Shown here: piece after piece, positions 43,807 to 52,708 of the stretch
How the letters are laid out: each line of letters starts with the position of its first letter
Position numbering within the stretch: the stretch's first letter is position 1
Assembly: GCA_938091165.1 (NCBI GenBank)
Contig: CALKNK010000015.1
Span: 109,206-173,205, forward strand
Source of the DNA: an uncultured Ilumatobacter sp.
GTDB taxonomy: Bacteria > Actinomycetota > Acidimicrobiia > Acidimicrobiales > Ilumatobacteraceae
Direction of reading: 5' to 3'
Length of the DNA: 64,000 nucleotides
Notes under the pieces: generated by a model
Databases searched by the model: none
What the model saw: only the letters and a program-made list of their open reading frames with translations
Told to the model about the DNA's origin: nothing
Program-made: the position numbers and the translations under genes

Positions 43807-43822
43807 TTCAAACATCGATTAG
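43807..43822 (+). promoter_or_regulatory. Shared island motif copy 1 (TTCrAA-N4-GrTTAG)
   Basis: TTCAAA-CATC-GATTAG, 48 bp before the alcohol dehydrogenase start. Same 16-bp pattern as 58871-58886 and 60508-60523. A -10-like TAGAAT overlaps its right end, so it could be operator, promoter or both. Confidence 0.55.
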
Positions 43823-43869
43823 AATTGTGATGTACTGTTCTGCATCGACTTGATTCACAAGGGGATTCC

Positions 43870-44958
43870 ATGGACATCACTGCTGCTGTACTGCGCTCGG
43901 CCGACGGGCGCTATCAGCTCGAGCCCGTTCGGCTCGCCGAGCCGGGACCGGGCCAGGTGCTCGTTCGAATCGTCGGCGCCGGAATGTGCCACACCGACGT
44001 GTTGCCGCGCGCTCCCGAGAGCTTTTCGCCACCTCCGATCATCACGGGCCACGAGGGCTCTGGTGTCGTCGAGGTCATCGGTGACGGCGTCTCGTCGATT
44101 GCCGTGGGTGATCACGTGGTCCTCACGTTCGATTCGTGCGGCGATTGCCCGAAGTGCGGAGACGGGAACCCGGCGTACTGCGACACGTTCCTGTTCCGCA
44201 ATGTGGTGGGCCGAAACCTCGACGGCTCCACCGGAGCGGTCGACGCCGATGGCAACGATGTTGCGTCGCGATGGTTCGGTCAGTCGTCCTTCGCCACCCA
44301 TGCAATCGCCAACGAGCGCAACGCTGTCGTGGTCGACCGCGACATTCCACTCGAACTCTTCGGTCCGCTCGGGTGCGGCGTTCAAACCGGTGCGGGCAGT
44401 GTGTTGGTCGCGCTCGACGTGCAACCGAACACGTCGATCGCTGTCTTCGGCGCGGGCGCAGTTGGACTGTCGGCGGTGATGGCCGCACGGGTTGCGGGCG
44501 CGACCACCATCATCGCTGTCGATCTGCATCCACACCGTTTGGAACTCGCTCTCGAACTGGGCGCGACGCACACGATCTCGGGCGATACTGACGACCTCGC
44601 CGAACAGATCCTCGGCATCACTCACGGCGGGGCGAACTATGCGTTCGACACGACCGGCATCCCGTCGGTCATGGCGAACGCGGTTGCCGCGACGACGATG
44701 ACCGCCAAAGTCGGGTTCGTCGGCGTGCAGGCAGAACCGCTGACTCTCGACCCGATCGCCATCGTCGGTAAGACGATCATGGGCATTCTCGAAGGTAGTG
44801 TCGATCCACAGATCTTCATCCCTCGCATGATCGAGCTGTGGAAATCGGGTGAGTTCCCGTTCGATCGTCTCATCGAGAAGTTTCCGATGGCAGAGATCAA
44901 CGAAGCCGAGCAATCGTCGCTCAGCGGCGGAGCAATCAAGCCGGTGCTCATCCCATGA
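43870..44958 (+). CDS. Zinc-dependent alcohol dehydrogenase (aryl-/alkyl-alcohol type)
   Basis: 362-residue medium-chain dehydrogenase. Catalytic zinc ligands Cys40, His61 and Cys169 and structural zinc ligands Cys90, Cys93, Cys96 and Cys104 are all visible; the NAD site is FGAGAVG. A preference for NAD is suggested by VDLHPHRLEL after the second strand (Asp). Similar to aryl-alcohol dehydrogenases. It is first in the rightward operon and overlaps the P450 gene by 4 bp, so it likely oxidises the alcohol made by the P450. Confidence 0.93.
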   Translation: MDITAAVLRSADGRYQLEPVRLAEPGPGQVLVRIVGAGMCHTDVLPRAPESFSPPPIITGHEGSGVVEVIGDGVSSIAVGDHVVLTFDSCGDCPKCGDGNPAYCDTFLFRNVVGRNLDGSTGAVDADGNDVASRWFGQSSFATHAIANERNAVVVDRDIPLELFGPLGCGVQTGAGSVLVALDVQPNTSIAVFGAGAVGLSAVMAARVAGATTIIAVDLHPHRLELALELGATHTISGDTDDLAEQILGITHGGANYAFDTTGIPSVMANAVAATTMTAKVGFVGVQAEPLTLDPIAIVGKTIMGILEGSVDPQIFIPRMIELWKSGEFPFDRLIEKFPMAEINEAEQSSLSGGAIKPVLIP

Positions 44959-46211
44959 GCGCCTCACCACGCGAGTACGACCCCGTCGACATTTCGTCGT
45001 TGGCGTTTTGGTCCACCACGGCAGAGGAGCGAGAGAAAGCGTTCGCTGAACTGCGTAGCGAGCGACCGGTGTCGTGGCATCGACCGGCCGAAGGTGGACT
45101 CACGCCGTCGATCGAAGGCGGAGGGTTCTGGGCTGCAGTCACCCACGAAGATGTCACGGCGGTCAGCCGACGCAGCGACGACTTCAGCTCGGCAAACGGC
45201 GTCATGCTCGAAGACATCCCCAAGGAAATCATCGACGCATCCTCGTCGTTCCTGGCGATGGACGCTCCCGAACAGCCACGCCTACGTCGTCTCGTCAGTG
45301 CCGCGTTCACCCCCAAGCAGGTCGCCCGCATCGACGACCAGATCGCCAAGCACGCCAAGACGATCGTCGACGAACTGATCGAAACGGGTGATTGCGACTT
45401 CGTCGAGCACGTGTCGCGACGGCTTCCGTCCTGGACGATCTCGGAGATGATGGGTGTCGAGGCTGCCGACCGAGCGGAGTTCACCGCGATGGCGAACGAC
45501 ATGGTCGGCTGGAACGACCCGGTCGTACAGAACGGGCGAGATCCGGGCACCATGCTGATGGAGACGCTGTTCAGCCTCCACGGCCTCGCCAACCAGATGG
45601 CGACTGCTCGCCGCGAGAAACCGCGCGACGATCTGATGTCGGCTCTCGTCTCGGCCGAGATCGAGGGTGAGCGGCTGACCGACGCCGAGATCGCCGCCTT
45701 CTTCGTGTTGCTGGCCGTGGCAGGTAACGACACCACGCGCAACACCATCAGCTGGGGCATGCACGCCCTCACCCACCATCCCGACCAACGAGCGTTGCTG
45801 GCAGCTGACTACGAGAACCATGCGGTAACCCTGGTCGACGAATTGGTGCGGTTTGCGTCGCCAGTGATGACGTTCCGCCGCACCGCGCTGCGCGACACCG
45901 AACTCGGCGGGCAACCGATCGCGAAGGGCGACTGGGTCGTGATGTTCTATTCGTCGGCCAACCGCGACGCTGCGGTATTCGACGAGCCGAACCGCTTCGA
46001 TATCACCCGTTCACCGAACCCGCACGTGGGCTTCGGCGGTGGCGGCCCACACTTTTGCATGGGCGCGTCACTGGCCAAGTCTCAGTTGCGGTCGATGTTC
46101 CGTGAGTTGCAGCGCGTTCCCCACCTCGAAGTCGGCGAACCCGATCTGCTCGTTGCGAACTTCATCCGTGGTGTGAGCACCCTTCCGTGCTCAGTTGGTG
46201 CAACGGCGTGA
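44955..46211 (+). CDS. Cytochrome P450 (CYP125/124/142-like)
   Basis: 418-residue soluble bacterial P450. The I-helix AGNDTTRN, K-helix ExxR in DELVRFASPVMTFRRT context, and heme-binding FGGGGPHFCMG with Cys368 are all present. The wording of these motifs is close to actinobacterial P450s of the CYP124/125/142 group that hydroxylate terminal methyl groups of branched lipids and sterols. It needs ferredoxin and a reductase, neither of which is encoded in the island. It overlaps both neighbours by 4 bp. Confidence 0.92.
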   Translation: MSASPREYDPVDISSLAFWSTTAEEREKAFAELRSERPVSWHRPAEGGLTPSIEGGGFWAAVTHEDVTAVSRRSDDFSSANGVMLEDIPKEIIDASSSFLAMDAPEQPRLRRLVSAAFTPKQVARIDDQIAKHAKTIVDELIETGDCDFVEHVSRRLPSWTISEMMGVEAADRAEFTAMANDMVGWNDPVVQNGRDPGTMLMETLFSLHGLANQMATARREKPRDDLMSALVSAEIEGERLTDAEIAAFFVLLAVAGNDTTRNTISWGMHALTHHPDQRALLAADYENHAVTLVDELVRFASPVMTFRRTALRDTELGGQPIAKGDWVVMFYSSANRDAAVFDEPNRFDITRSPNPHVGFGGGGPHFCMGASLAKSQLRSMFRELQRVPHLEVGEPDLLVANFIRGVSTLPCSVGATA

Positions 46212-47269
46212 GCGCGAGCGGCATGCTGATCGACGAACTGAACACGGGTGTGATGTTCAGTTTCCGCAATCCGGGATGGTGTCGGCGCGAGTTCACCGAC
46301 GTGTACCGCGACGACCTTGCGTCGATTCGGCGCGCCGAGGAGTTGGGCTTTGACACGGTCTGGCTGACCGAGCACCACTTCGCCGACGACGGCTACTCGC
46401 CGTCGATCCTCACCATTGCCGCGGCGATTGCCGCCACCACCGAGAGGATTCGAATCGGGTTCAATCTGCTGCTGTTGCCCTTGCACAACGCGGTGCGGCT
46501 GGCCGAAGACTTGGCGACGCTGGACGTGATCTCCAACGGCCGAATCGACGTCGGCGTCGGACAGGGCTATGCCGTGCACGAATTCGATGGATTCGGCATT
46601 TCCCGCTCCGAGCGATTGGGACGTTTCGTCGAAGGTCTCGACGTGTTGACGGGCCTCTGGGAGAACGACGAGTTCTCGTACAAGGGGGCGCACTACCAGA
46701 TTGACGGTGCTCGCTTGGTCCCGCGGCCGGTGCAGCATCCGTCGCCACCGATGTGGGTTGGCGCCACGACGTCGAAGGCGGTTGCTCGCGCTGGCTCGCG
46801 CGGGGCCCATCTGCTCGGACTCGCCAACCCCAAACTGCAGGCGGTGTACGAGTCGGCACGGGTCGACGCCGGCTACCAGGCAGACGCCAACGTGCTGCAG
46901 CTGCACTGGGCCCATGTCGCCGACACCAACGACCAAGCCTGGCTCGACGCGGCGCCTCACTTTCATCACCTTCTCGACGTGTATGCCGAGTGGGGAAACG
47001 CCGCAAGCGTTGCCGACGGGCGGGCCGCACGGATGGTCGTGCCGCCGGTCGAAGAACTGCGGGATACGACACAGTCGCTCATCTTCGATCCGGTGTTCGG
47101 CGATGCGTCGACGGTGGCCGACACGATGAGTGCATCGATGTTGCGCCTGCGAACCACACATCTCGCGCTCGGCGTCCTTCCCGGCATCGATCCATCGCTG
47201 ACGAATGCCTCGATGGAGCGTTTCGCCCGAGAGGTTGCACCGGCACTCAACGAGCGGCGCGCAGCATGA
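46208..47269 (+). CDS. Luciferase-like flavin-dependent monooxygenase (LLM class)
   Basis: 353 residues from a GTG that overlaps the P450 stop (GTGA); the frame upstream to 46187 is not used. TIM-barrel bacterial-luciferase family: FDTVWLTEHHFADDGYSPS near the N-terminus, IRIGFNLLLLPLHN, the NGRIDVGVGQGY strand and PPMWVGATTSKAV. It could oxygenate an aldehyde or ketone using reduced FMN or F420H2; the cofactor is not decided by sequence. Confidence 0.87.
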   Translation: MSASGMLIDELNTGVMFSFRNPGWCRREFTDVYRDDLASIRRAEELGFDTVWLTEHHFADDGYSPSILTIAAAIAATTERIRIGFNLLLLPLHNAVRLAEDLATLDVISNGRIDVGVGQGYAVHEFDGFGISRSERLGRFVEGLDVLTGLWENDEFSYKGAHYQIDGARLVPRPVQHPSPPMWVGATTSKAVARAGSRGAHLLGLANPKLQAVYESARVDAGYQADANVLQLHWAHVADTNDQAWLDAAPHFHHLLDVYAEWGNAASVADGRAARMVVPPVEELRDTTQSLIFDPVFGDASTVADTMSASMLRLRTTHLALGVLPGIDPSLTNASMERFAREVAPALNERRAA

Positions 47270-47311
47270 TGACGCTGCATCGTTGCGGTGCCCCGATCAG
47301 GGTGAGGTGCC

Positions 47312-48496
47312 ATGCGTAGAGAACGGCAGGTCGAGTTCCTTCAGCGCATTGCCGAAGCGGGTCCACGTATGGCCGGACTGCACGCGCCGGCGAGCTATAT
47401 CAACCCGGCATCGGCCTACACCGATCCGGGCCGCTTCGACCTCGAACTGTCCGCACTGTTCCGTGGCGGGCCGGTCCTGTTCGCATTGAGTTGTGAGCTC
47501 GCCGACTCCGGGTCCTACGTCAGTGCGATCGTCGGTGGGGTTCCGGTGGTGGTCATTCGTCAGGCCGACCGAAGTCTGCGAGCCATGGTGAACGCATGTC
47601 GACACCGGGGCGCACCGCTCGTCGACGAGCGCGGCATCGGCGACGGGCTCGCCGCACTCAGATGTCCGTATCACTCGTGGACCTATGAACTCGACGGGAA
47701 GCTGCGCGCCCAGCCGGGGTCGGAGGGTGCGTTCGGCGACGTCGAGATGAACTGCGACCTCCATCGAGTCGACGTGGCGGAACGTCACGGAATGGTCTTT
47801 GTTCGTATCGATTCCGACGCTGGCGCAGCACTCGACGGCGCAGCGATCGACACGTACCTGTCGGGCGCAGACGACGACATCGCAGCGTTCGGCCTCGCCG
47901 ACTACACACACATCGACACGCGCTCGACGACCTGGAGGATGAACTGGAAGCTCGTCCTGGACACCTTCAGCGAGAGCTATCACATCCGCACACTGCACAA
48001 GTCGACAATCGCGCCTCACTATCTGTCGTACTCCGTGGCATCGGAAGGTTTCGGGCCGCATGGCTTGTCGTTGGGCCTGCGCCGGTCGGTGCTCGACGAA
48101 CTGGAGAAGCCGCAAGAGGAATGGGACCTGCTCCCGCATGTGACGATGCAATATCTGCTTGTCCCGAACATCGTGTTGACCCATCAGATCGACCACGTCG
48201 AGCTGTGGCGCGTACAACCCATCGATTGCAGCACCTCGGAGGTGACGACCTCGATCTATGCGCCGAGCGAGCCGCACAGCGAGAACGCATGGAAGTACTT
48301 TGTGAAGAACCTCGACGTGTTGCTGGGCGTGACGAACGCCGAAGACTTCCCGATGATGGAGCGCATCCAGCGAACGCTCGAGTCGGGTTCGCTGCCCGAC
48401 GTCGTCTACGGGCGGAACGAGCCACCGCTCATCCACTTCCATCGTTCGGTCAACGAACTTCTCGAGGCCGCCTCCTCAGCGAGGGTCGACGATTGA
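47312..48496 (+). CDS. Rieske non-heme iron oxygenase, alpha subunit (first)
   Basis: 394 residues. The Rieske 2Fe-2S ligands are Cys96, His98, Cys118 and His121 (ACRHRGAP ... RCPYHSW). The C-terminal catalytic domain has the bridging Asp and iron-binding His cluster in LDTFSESYHIRTLH. A ribosome binding site (ggtgagg) precedes the ATG. It belongs to a branch that often works without a beta subunit, and forms hydroxylated or dealkylated products. It overlaps the second Rieske gene by 4 bp (TTGA). Confidence 0.92.
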   Translation: MRRERQVEFLQRIAEAGPRMAGLHAPASYINPASAYTDPGRFDLELSALFRGGPVLFALSCELADSGSYVSAIVGGVPVVVIRQADRSLRAMVNACRHRGAPLVDERGIGDGLAALRCPYHSWTYELDGKLRAQPGSEGAFGDVEMNCDLHRVDVAERHGMVFVRIDSDAGAALDGAAIDTYLSGADDDIAAFGLADYTHIDTRSTTWRMNWKLVLDTFSESYHIRTLHKSTIAPHYLSYSVASEGFGPHGLSLGLRRSVLDELEKPQEEWDLLPHVTMQYLLVPNIVLTHQIDHVELWRVQPIDCSTSEVTTSIYAPSEPHSENAWKYFVKNLDVLLGVTNAEDFPMMERIQRTLESGSLPDVVYGRNEPPLIHFHRSVNELLEAASSARVDD

Positions 48497-49752
48497 CCAC
48501 TCCCGCTGCCGACTACGACGCGCTCATCGAGCCCTTGCGCGTCCACGGCTCGTTGTACACCGACGAACAGGTCTTCGTCGAGGAGATGGAGAAGATCTGG
48601 TATCGCACGTGGGTCTATGTCGGACATGTGAGCGAAGTGCCTCAGCCCGGCGACTTCGTCCGGAAGAACATCGGTCCGCAAGACGTCATTCTGACGCGGT
48701 CATCCGATGGCGAGATCAACCTGCTGCTGAACCGCTGCTCGCATCGCGGGAACAAGGTCTGTGTGCAAGCAGATGGCAACGCCAACTCGTTTCGGTGCCC
48801 ATATCACGGATGGAACTTCCGCAACGACGGCACGCTGATCGGCTATCCGCACCCTGCGGGTTACGGCGGTAAGGGAGCGCTCGATACGACGGAACTTGGC
48901 CTCGCCAAGGTCGCCCGAGTCGACCAGCACGAGGGATTCGTGTTCGCCAGCATGGCCGCCGAGGGCGACACCCTCGCCGAACATCTCGGTGGCGCCGCAG
49001 GGGAACTGACGCGGCTGGCGCAGCTCTCGCCTGAGGGTGAAATCGAGGTGACGACAGGATGGGTGCAGCACAGTGCCCATGCAAACTGGAAGTTCCTCGT
49101 CGAGAACGAGACCGACGGCTACCACCCGCAATTCGTGCACGGCGCGATCTTCAACATCTCCGGCAGCGCAATCGGTGGCCTGTACGGCGAAGCGTCGCCG
49201 GCGGTCACGCGGGCGTTCGGACACGGGCACAGTGAGAACGATTTGCGGCCCGCCTTCCGCGAGCAGGGCGAGCCCATGGCGTGGTTCGGCACCACCGAGG
49301 ATCGCGTCCCCGCCTACTCGGCTGCGATGCGCGCGAGCTACGGCACCGAGGCCGACCGAATCATGATCGACGGCGCACCCCACGTGATGGTGTTCCCGAA
49401 TCTGTTCATCGCCGAGATCAGTCTGTTCGTCATCCAGCCCATCGCGCACGACCACACCATCCAGCACGTCACTGCCGTGCAGCTCAAAGGCGCACCGGAC
49501 GTCAACCATCGGATGTTGCAGCAGTGCATTGGTTCGGTTGGCCCTGCCGGGCTCCTCCTTGCCGACGACGCCGAGATGTACGAACGAAATCAGGCCGGCG
49601 TCGAGATGCGCCGCCCCGAATGGATCGACACGAGGCGCGGCATCGAGCGTGAGCAGGTCGACGACGCCGGCTGTCCGATCGGCTGGGCGAACGACGAGAC
49701 CGGTATCCGTGGCTTCTGGCAGTACTACCGAGAGTTGATGACCTCGACATGA
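48493..49752 (+). CDS. Aromatic-ring-hydroxylating dioxygenase, alpha subunit (second)
   Basis: 419 residues beginning at a TTG within the preceding stop codon (48493); the open frame reaching back to 48121 overlaps the first Rieske gene and is not coding. Rieske ligands Cys82, His84, Cys102, His105 (RCSHRGNK ... RCPYHGW) and mononuclear iron residues in ENETDGYHPQFVHG. It is followed by a matching beta subunit, so it is a classical alpha/beta ring dioxygenase of the benzoate/biphenyl/cumate superfamily; substrate unknown. Confidence 0.92.
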   Translation: MTTPAADYDALIEPLRVHGSLYTDEQVFVEEMEKIWYRTWVYVGHVSEVPQPGDFVRKNIGPQDVILTRSSDGEINLLLNRCSHRGNKVCVQADGNANSFRCPYHGWNFRNDGTLIGYPHPAGYGGKGALDTTELGLAKVARVDQHEGFVFASMAAEGDTLAEHLGGAAGELTRLAQLSPEGEIEVTTGWVQHSAHANWKFLVENETDGYHPQFVHGAIFNISGSAIGGLYGEASPAVTRAFGHGHSENDLRPAFREQGEPMAWFGTTEDRVPAYSAAMRASYGTEADRIMIDGAPHVMVFPNLFIAEISLFVIQPIAHDHTIQHVTAVQLKGAPDVNHRMLQQCIGSVGPAGLLLADDAEMYERNQAGVEMRRPEWIDTRRGIEREQVDDAGCPIGWANDETGIRGFWQYYRELMTST

Positions 49753-50279
49753 GCGACGCCAAATCGCAGAGCGCCACCTCTTCCGAGGTCGACATCCGCG
49801 CTGTGGAGAGCTTCATCTTTCGCGAAGCGAGGTTGGCTGACGAGCACGAGTACGCCGCCTGGGAGGCGCTCTGGACCGACGATGCGACGTACTGGGTTCC
49901 GGCAGGACGAATGGACGAGCCGACAGGTGCGATGTCGATCATCTCCGACAATCGTCACCGCATCGCGACGCGGATCAAGCAACTGGAGTCGGGTCGTCGG
50001 TATGCGCAGGCGCCACCCTCCCGGCTGCGTCGAATCGTGTCGAACATCGAGGTGATGGGCGAGACCGAGGTTGGCGATGTCCGCGTCGAAGCGAATTTCG
50101 TGCTCGTCGAGGCCCGCGAGCGCGCCTCGCACACCTGGGCCGGACGCCTGACATATCACCTGCGATCTGACGCCAACTCGACGTCGGGCCTGCGGTCAGA
50201 CGGTTTCGCCATGTCTTACAAGTTGGTCGACCTCGTCGACCGCGAGTGGGCGCAACCCTCCATTGCCTTTCTGATCTGA
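49749..50279 (+). CDS. Aromatic-ring-hydroxylating dioxygenase, beta subunit
   Basis: 176 residues of the SnoaL-like fold typical of the small, structural subunit. It has VESFIFREARLADEHEYAAWEALW near the N-terminus and DDATYWVPAG. It overlaps the alpha gene by 4 bp (ATGA), which supports a stoichiometric alpha3beta3 enzyme. No ferredoxin or reductase gene follows. Confidence 0.93.
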   Translation: MSDAKSQSATSSEVDIRAVESFIFREARLADEHEYAAWEALWTDDATYWVPAGRMDEPTGAMSIISDNRHRIATRIKQLESGRRYAQAPPSRLRRIVSNIEVMGETEVGDVRVEANFVLVEARERASHTWAGRLTYHLRSDANSTSGLRSDGFAMSYKLVDLVDREWAQPSIAFLI

Positions 50280-50310
50280 AGCACACTCATCTCGTCGAAC
50301 GGACACTGAC

Positions 50311-51120
50311 ATGACTCGATCACTCATGAGCGACGGAACGGCGCTCCTCGACCTCGCCGAGAACGGCGTCGCCCACCTCACGCTCAACCGACCCGAGGCA
50401 TCGAACGGAATGGATGTCCCGTTCCTCCAATCGCTCTACGCCGCGCTGATGGCAGCACACGGCGAACCGAAGCTGCGGGTGCTGCTGATCACCGGCGCCG
50501 GTCCGAACTTCTGCGCCGGCGGCGACATCAAGACGTTCGCCAGCAAAGGCGAGGCGCTGCCCGACTATCTGCGCGAGGCAACGTCATGGCTGCAGATCTG
50601 CACCGGGGCACTGCTCGGACTGCAGGCACCAGTGATCGCTGCCGTCCATGGTTTCGCTGCCGGCGGTGGGGGATTCGGACTCGTGTGCAGTGCCGACCTG
50701 GTGATCGCCGGGGAATCGTCGAAGTTCCTCGCCGGGGCGACGAGGGTCGGCATGGCGTCCGACGCCGGCGTCTCGGTGTCGCTGCCACAGCTCGTCGGAG
50801 TCCGCAAGGCGCTCGAGATCGTTCTGACCAACCCCACATTGACCGCGGCCGAAGCGCTCGACATCGGGCTGATCACCCAAGTCGTTCCCGACGATGCGTT
50901 ACTCGACGAAGCCCGAGCGCTGGCCGACACGCTGGCCAGCGGAGCGCCCAGAGCGCTGGCTGCGGCGAAGCGACTCGTGTGGTCAGGCATCGGATCCCGA
51001 GTCGAAGCCCAACTCCCCGAAGAAGCGCGGACGGTCGCCGAACTCTCGGGCACCGCCGACGCCCGTGAAGGGCTTGCCGCTGTGATCGAACGGCGCGCCC
51101 CGATCTTCACCGGCCACTGA
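50311..51120 (+). CDS. Enoyl-CoA hydratase/isomerase (crotonase family)
   Basis: 269 residues. Oxyanion-hole segments FCAGGDIKTF and AGGGFGLVCSADLVIA are clear. The two Glu residues of classical hydratases are not evident in the SKFLAGATRVGMASDAGVS region, where an Asp is present, so an isomerase or ring-opening role is as likely as hydration. Between the Rieske genes and the ligases on the same strand. Confidence 0.9.
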   Translation: MTRSLMSDGTALLDLAENGVAHLTLNRPEASNGMDVPFLQSLYAALMAAHGEPKLRVLLITGAGPNFCAGGDIKTFASKGEALPDYLREATSWLQICTGALLGLQAPVIAAVHGFAAGGGGFGLVCSADLVIAGESSKFLAGATRVGMASDAGVSVSLPQLVGVRKALEIVLTNPTLTAAEALDIGLITQVVPDDALLDEARALADTLASGAPRALAAAKRLVWSGIGSRVEAQLPEEARTVAELSGTADAREGLAAVIERRAPIFTGH

Positions 51121-51142
51121 TCGCAGAACACAGGAGCGAAAC

Positions 51143-52708
51143 ATGACCACCACCCGAACAACCCAGCCGTATCTCACGCAGACCGTGCACACCGCTGCAC
51201 GAACTCGCCCCGACGACGACTGTCTGATCTGTGGCGACCGGACGAGCACGAATGTCGAATTTCGCGATCGCATCGCACGACTCGCCGGAGCGTTCCAGCG
51301 GCTCGGCATCGGCCCGGACGATCGCATCGCGATGCTGTCGCTCAATTCCGACCGGCTGATCGAAGCGTTCTACGCGTGTTTCTGGTCGGGCTCGGTGGCC
51401 AATCCGATCAACAGCCGGTGGAACCCGAACGAGATGGCATATGCGATCAACGACTGCGGTGCCACGGCACTGCTCGTCGACGACACGTTCGCACCGCTCG
51501 CCGCGACGATGCTCGCCGAGGTCCCGAGCCTGACGGTGGTGATCTTCTCCGGCGACGGAGACACCCCAACCGACATGCTGTCGTTCGAGTCGTTGGTGGC
51601 CGAGGGGCCTGCCGTTCCTGACGCCGGACGGAGCGGCGACGACCTCGCAATGGTGTTGTACACCGGAGGCACGACCGGCGCATCCAAGGGAGTGATGCTG
51701 AGCCACACGAATCTCGTGACGGCGTCGCTGGGAATGCTTGCCGCTGGATGCGGAACCGGCGACGTCTACCTCCACGCACCGCCGCTGTTCCACATCGCCG
51801 GGGTCCAGTTACTCGTCGGGCACTTCCTCAGCGCTCGCGGCCCGCAGATCATCCCGCCCGCCTTCGACCCCGTCGGCATTCTGCGCGACATCCAGCAGCA
51901 CCGGGTCACCGACGTGCTCCTCGTCCCCACCATGATGCAGATGGTGCTCACCCACCCCGAGCGCGCCAACTACGACCTCGGGTCACTCCAGCGGATCTAC
52001 TACGGCGCGGCACCGATGACCGACGCGCTCCTCCGCACGGCGATGGCCGCGGTTCCCGACGCCGGATTCATCCAGGGATACGGCATGACCGAAACCGCCC
52101 TCACCGTCATGCTGCCCGCGTACTACTACACCGGGGAGGGGCTCAGGCTCGAAAAGACGGGCTCGATCGGCAAGGTCACCTCGACTGCCGAGTTGGCAAT
52201 CCGAGATGCCGAGGGCAACGAGGTGCCCCCCGGCACTGTCGGCGAGATCAGCGTCCGTAGCGCCAGCGTCATGGTCGGCTACTGGGGGCGACCGGATCTG
52301 ACCGCCGAGACCATTCGAGACGGCTGGTTGTACAGCGGCGACGGCGGGTATGTGGACGACGACGGGTTCGTCTACCTCGTCGACCGGATCAAGGACATGA
52401 TCGTCTCCGGCGCCGAGAACGTGTATTCCTCCGAAGTCGAAGCCGCACTCGTCACACACCCTGCGGTCGCGATGGCGGCGGTGATCGGCGTCCCCGACGA
52501 GAAGTGGGGTGAACGCGTGCACGCCGTGATCGCACTACGGCCCGACACGTCAACAACGGAAGCCGAACTCATCGCTCACGCCAAGGAACGCATCGCCGCC
52601 TACAAATGCCCGCGCACGGTCGAGTTCGTCGACGCACTGCCGATCTCGGCCGCGGGCAAGGTGCTCAAGAACGAACTCCGCACCAGACACCAGGAGCAGA
52701 CACCATGA
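51143..52708 (+). CDS. Acyl-CoA synthetase, AMP-forming (FadD type), first
   Basis: 521 residues of the adenylate-forming superfamily. The P-loop YTGGTTGASKGVMLSH (about 171-186), GYGMTETALT motif and C-terminal hinge DRIKDMIVSGAENVYSSEVE are intact, with the catalytic Lys near the end in AAGKVLKNELR. It activates a carboxylic acid to its CoA thioester. aggagc precedes the ATG. The stop overlaps the next ligase gene by 4 bp. Confidence 0.93.
   Translation: MTTTRTTQPYLTQTVHTAARTRPDDDCLICGDRTSTNVEFRDRIARLAGAFQRLGIGPDDRIAMLSLNSDRLIEAFYACFWSGSVANPINSRWNPNEMAYAINDCGATALLVDDTFAPLAATMLAEVPSLTVVIFSGDGDTPTDMLSFESLVAEGPAVPDAGRSGDDLAMVLYTGGTTGASKGVMLSHTNLVTASLGMLAAGCGTGDVYLHAPPLFHIAGVQLLVGHFLSARGPQIIPPAFDPVGILRDIQQHRVTDVLLVPTMMQMVLTHPERANYDLGSLQRIYYGAAPMTDALLRTAMAAVPDAGFIQGYGMTETALTVMLPAYYYTGEGLRLEKTGSIGKVTSTAELAIRDAEGNEVPPGTVGEISVRSASVMVGYWGRPDLTAETIRDGWLYSGDGGYVDDDGFVYLVDRIKDMIVSGAENVYSSEVEAALVTHPAVAMAAVIGVPDEKWGERVHAVIALRPDTSTTEAELIAHAKERIAAYKCPRTVEFVDALPISAAGKVLKNELRTRHQEQTP

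Noticed and set aside
46082..48442. Two long antisense frames (359 and 381 residues) opposite the luciferase-like and Rieske genes
   Set aside because: Shadows of strongly supported plus-strand genes; no motif in either translation.
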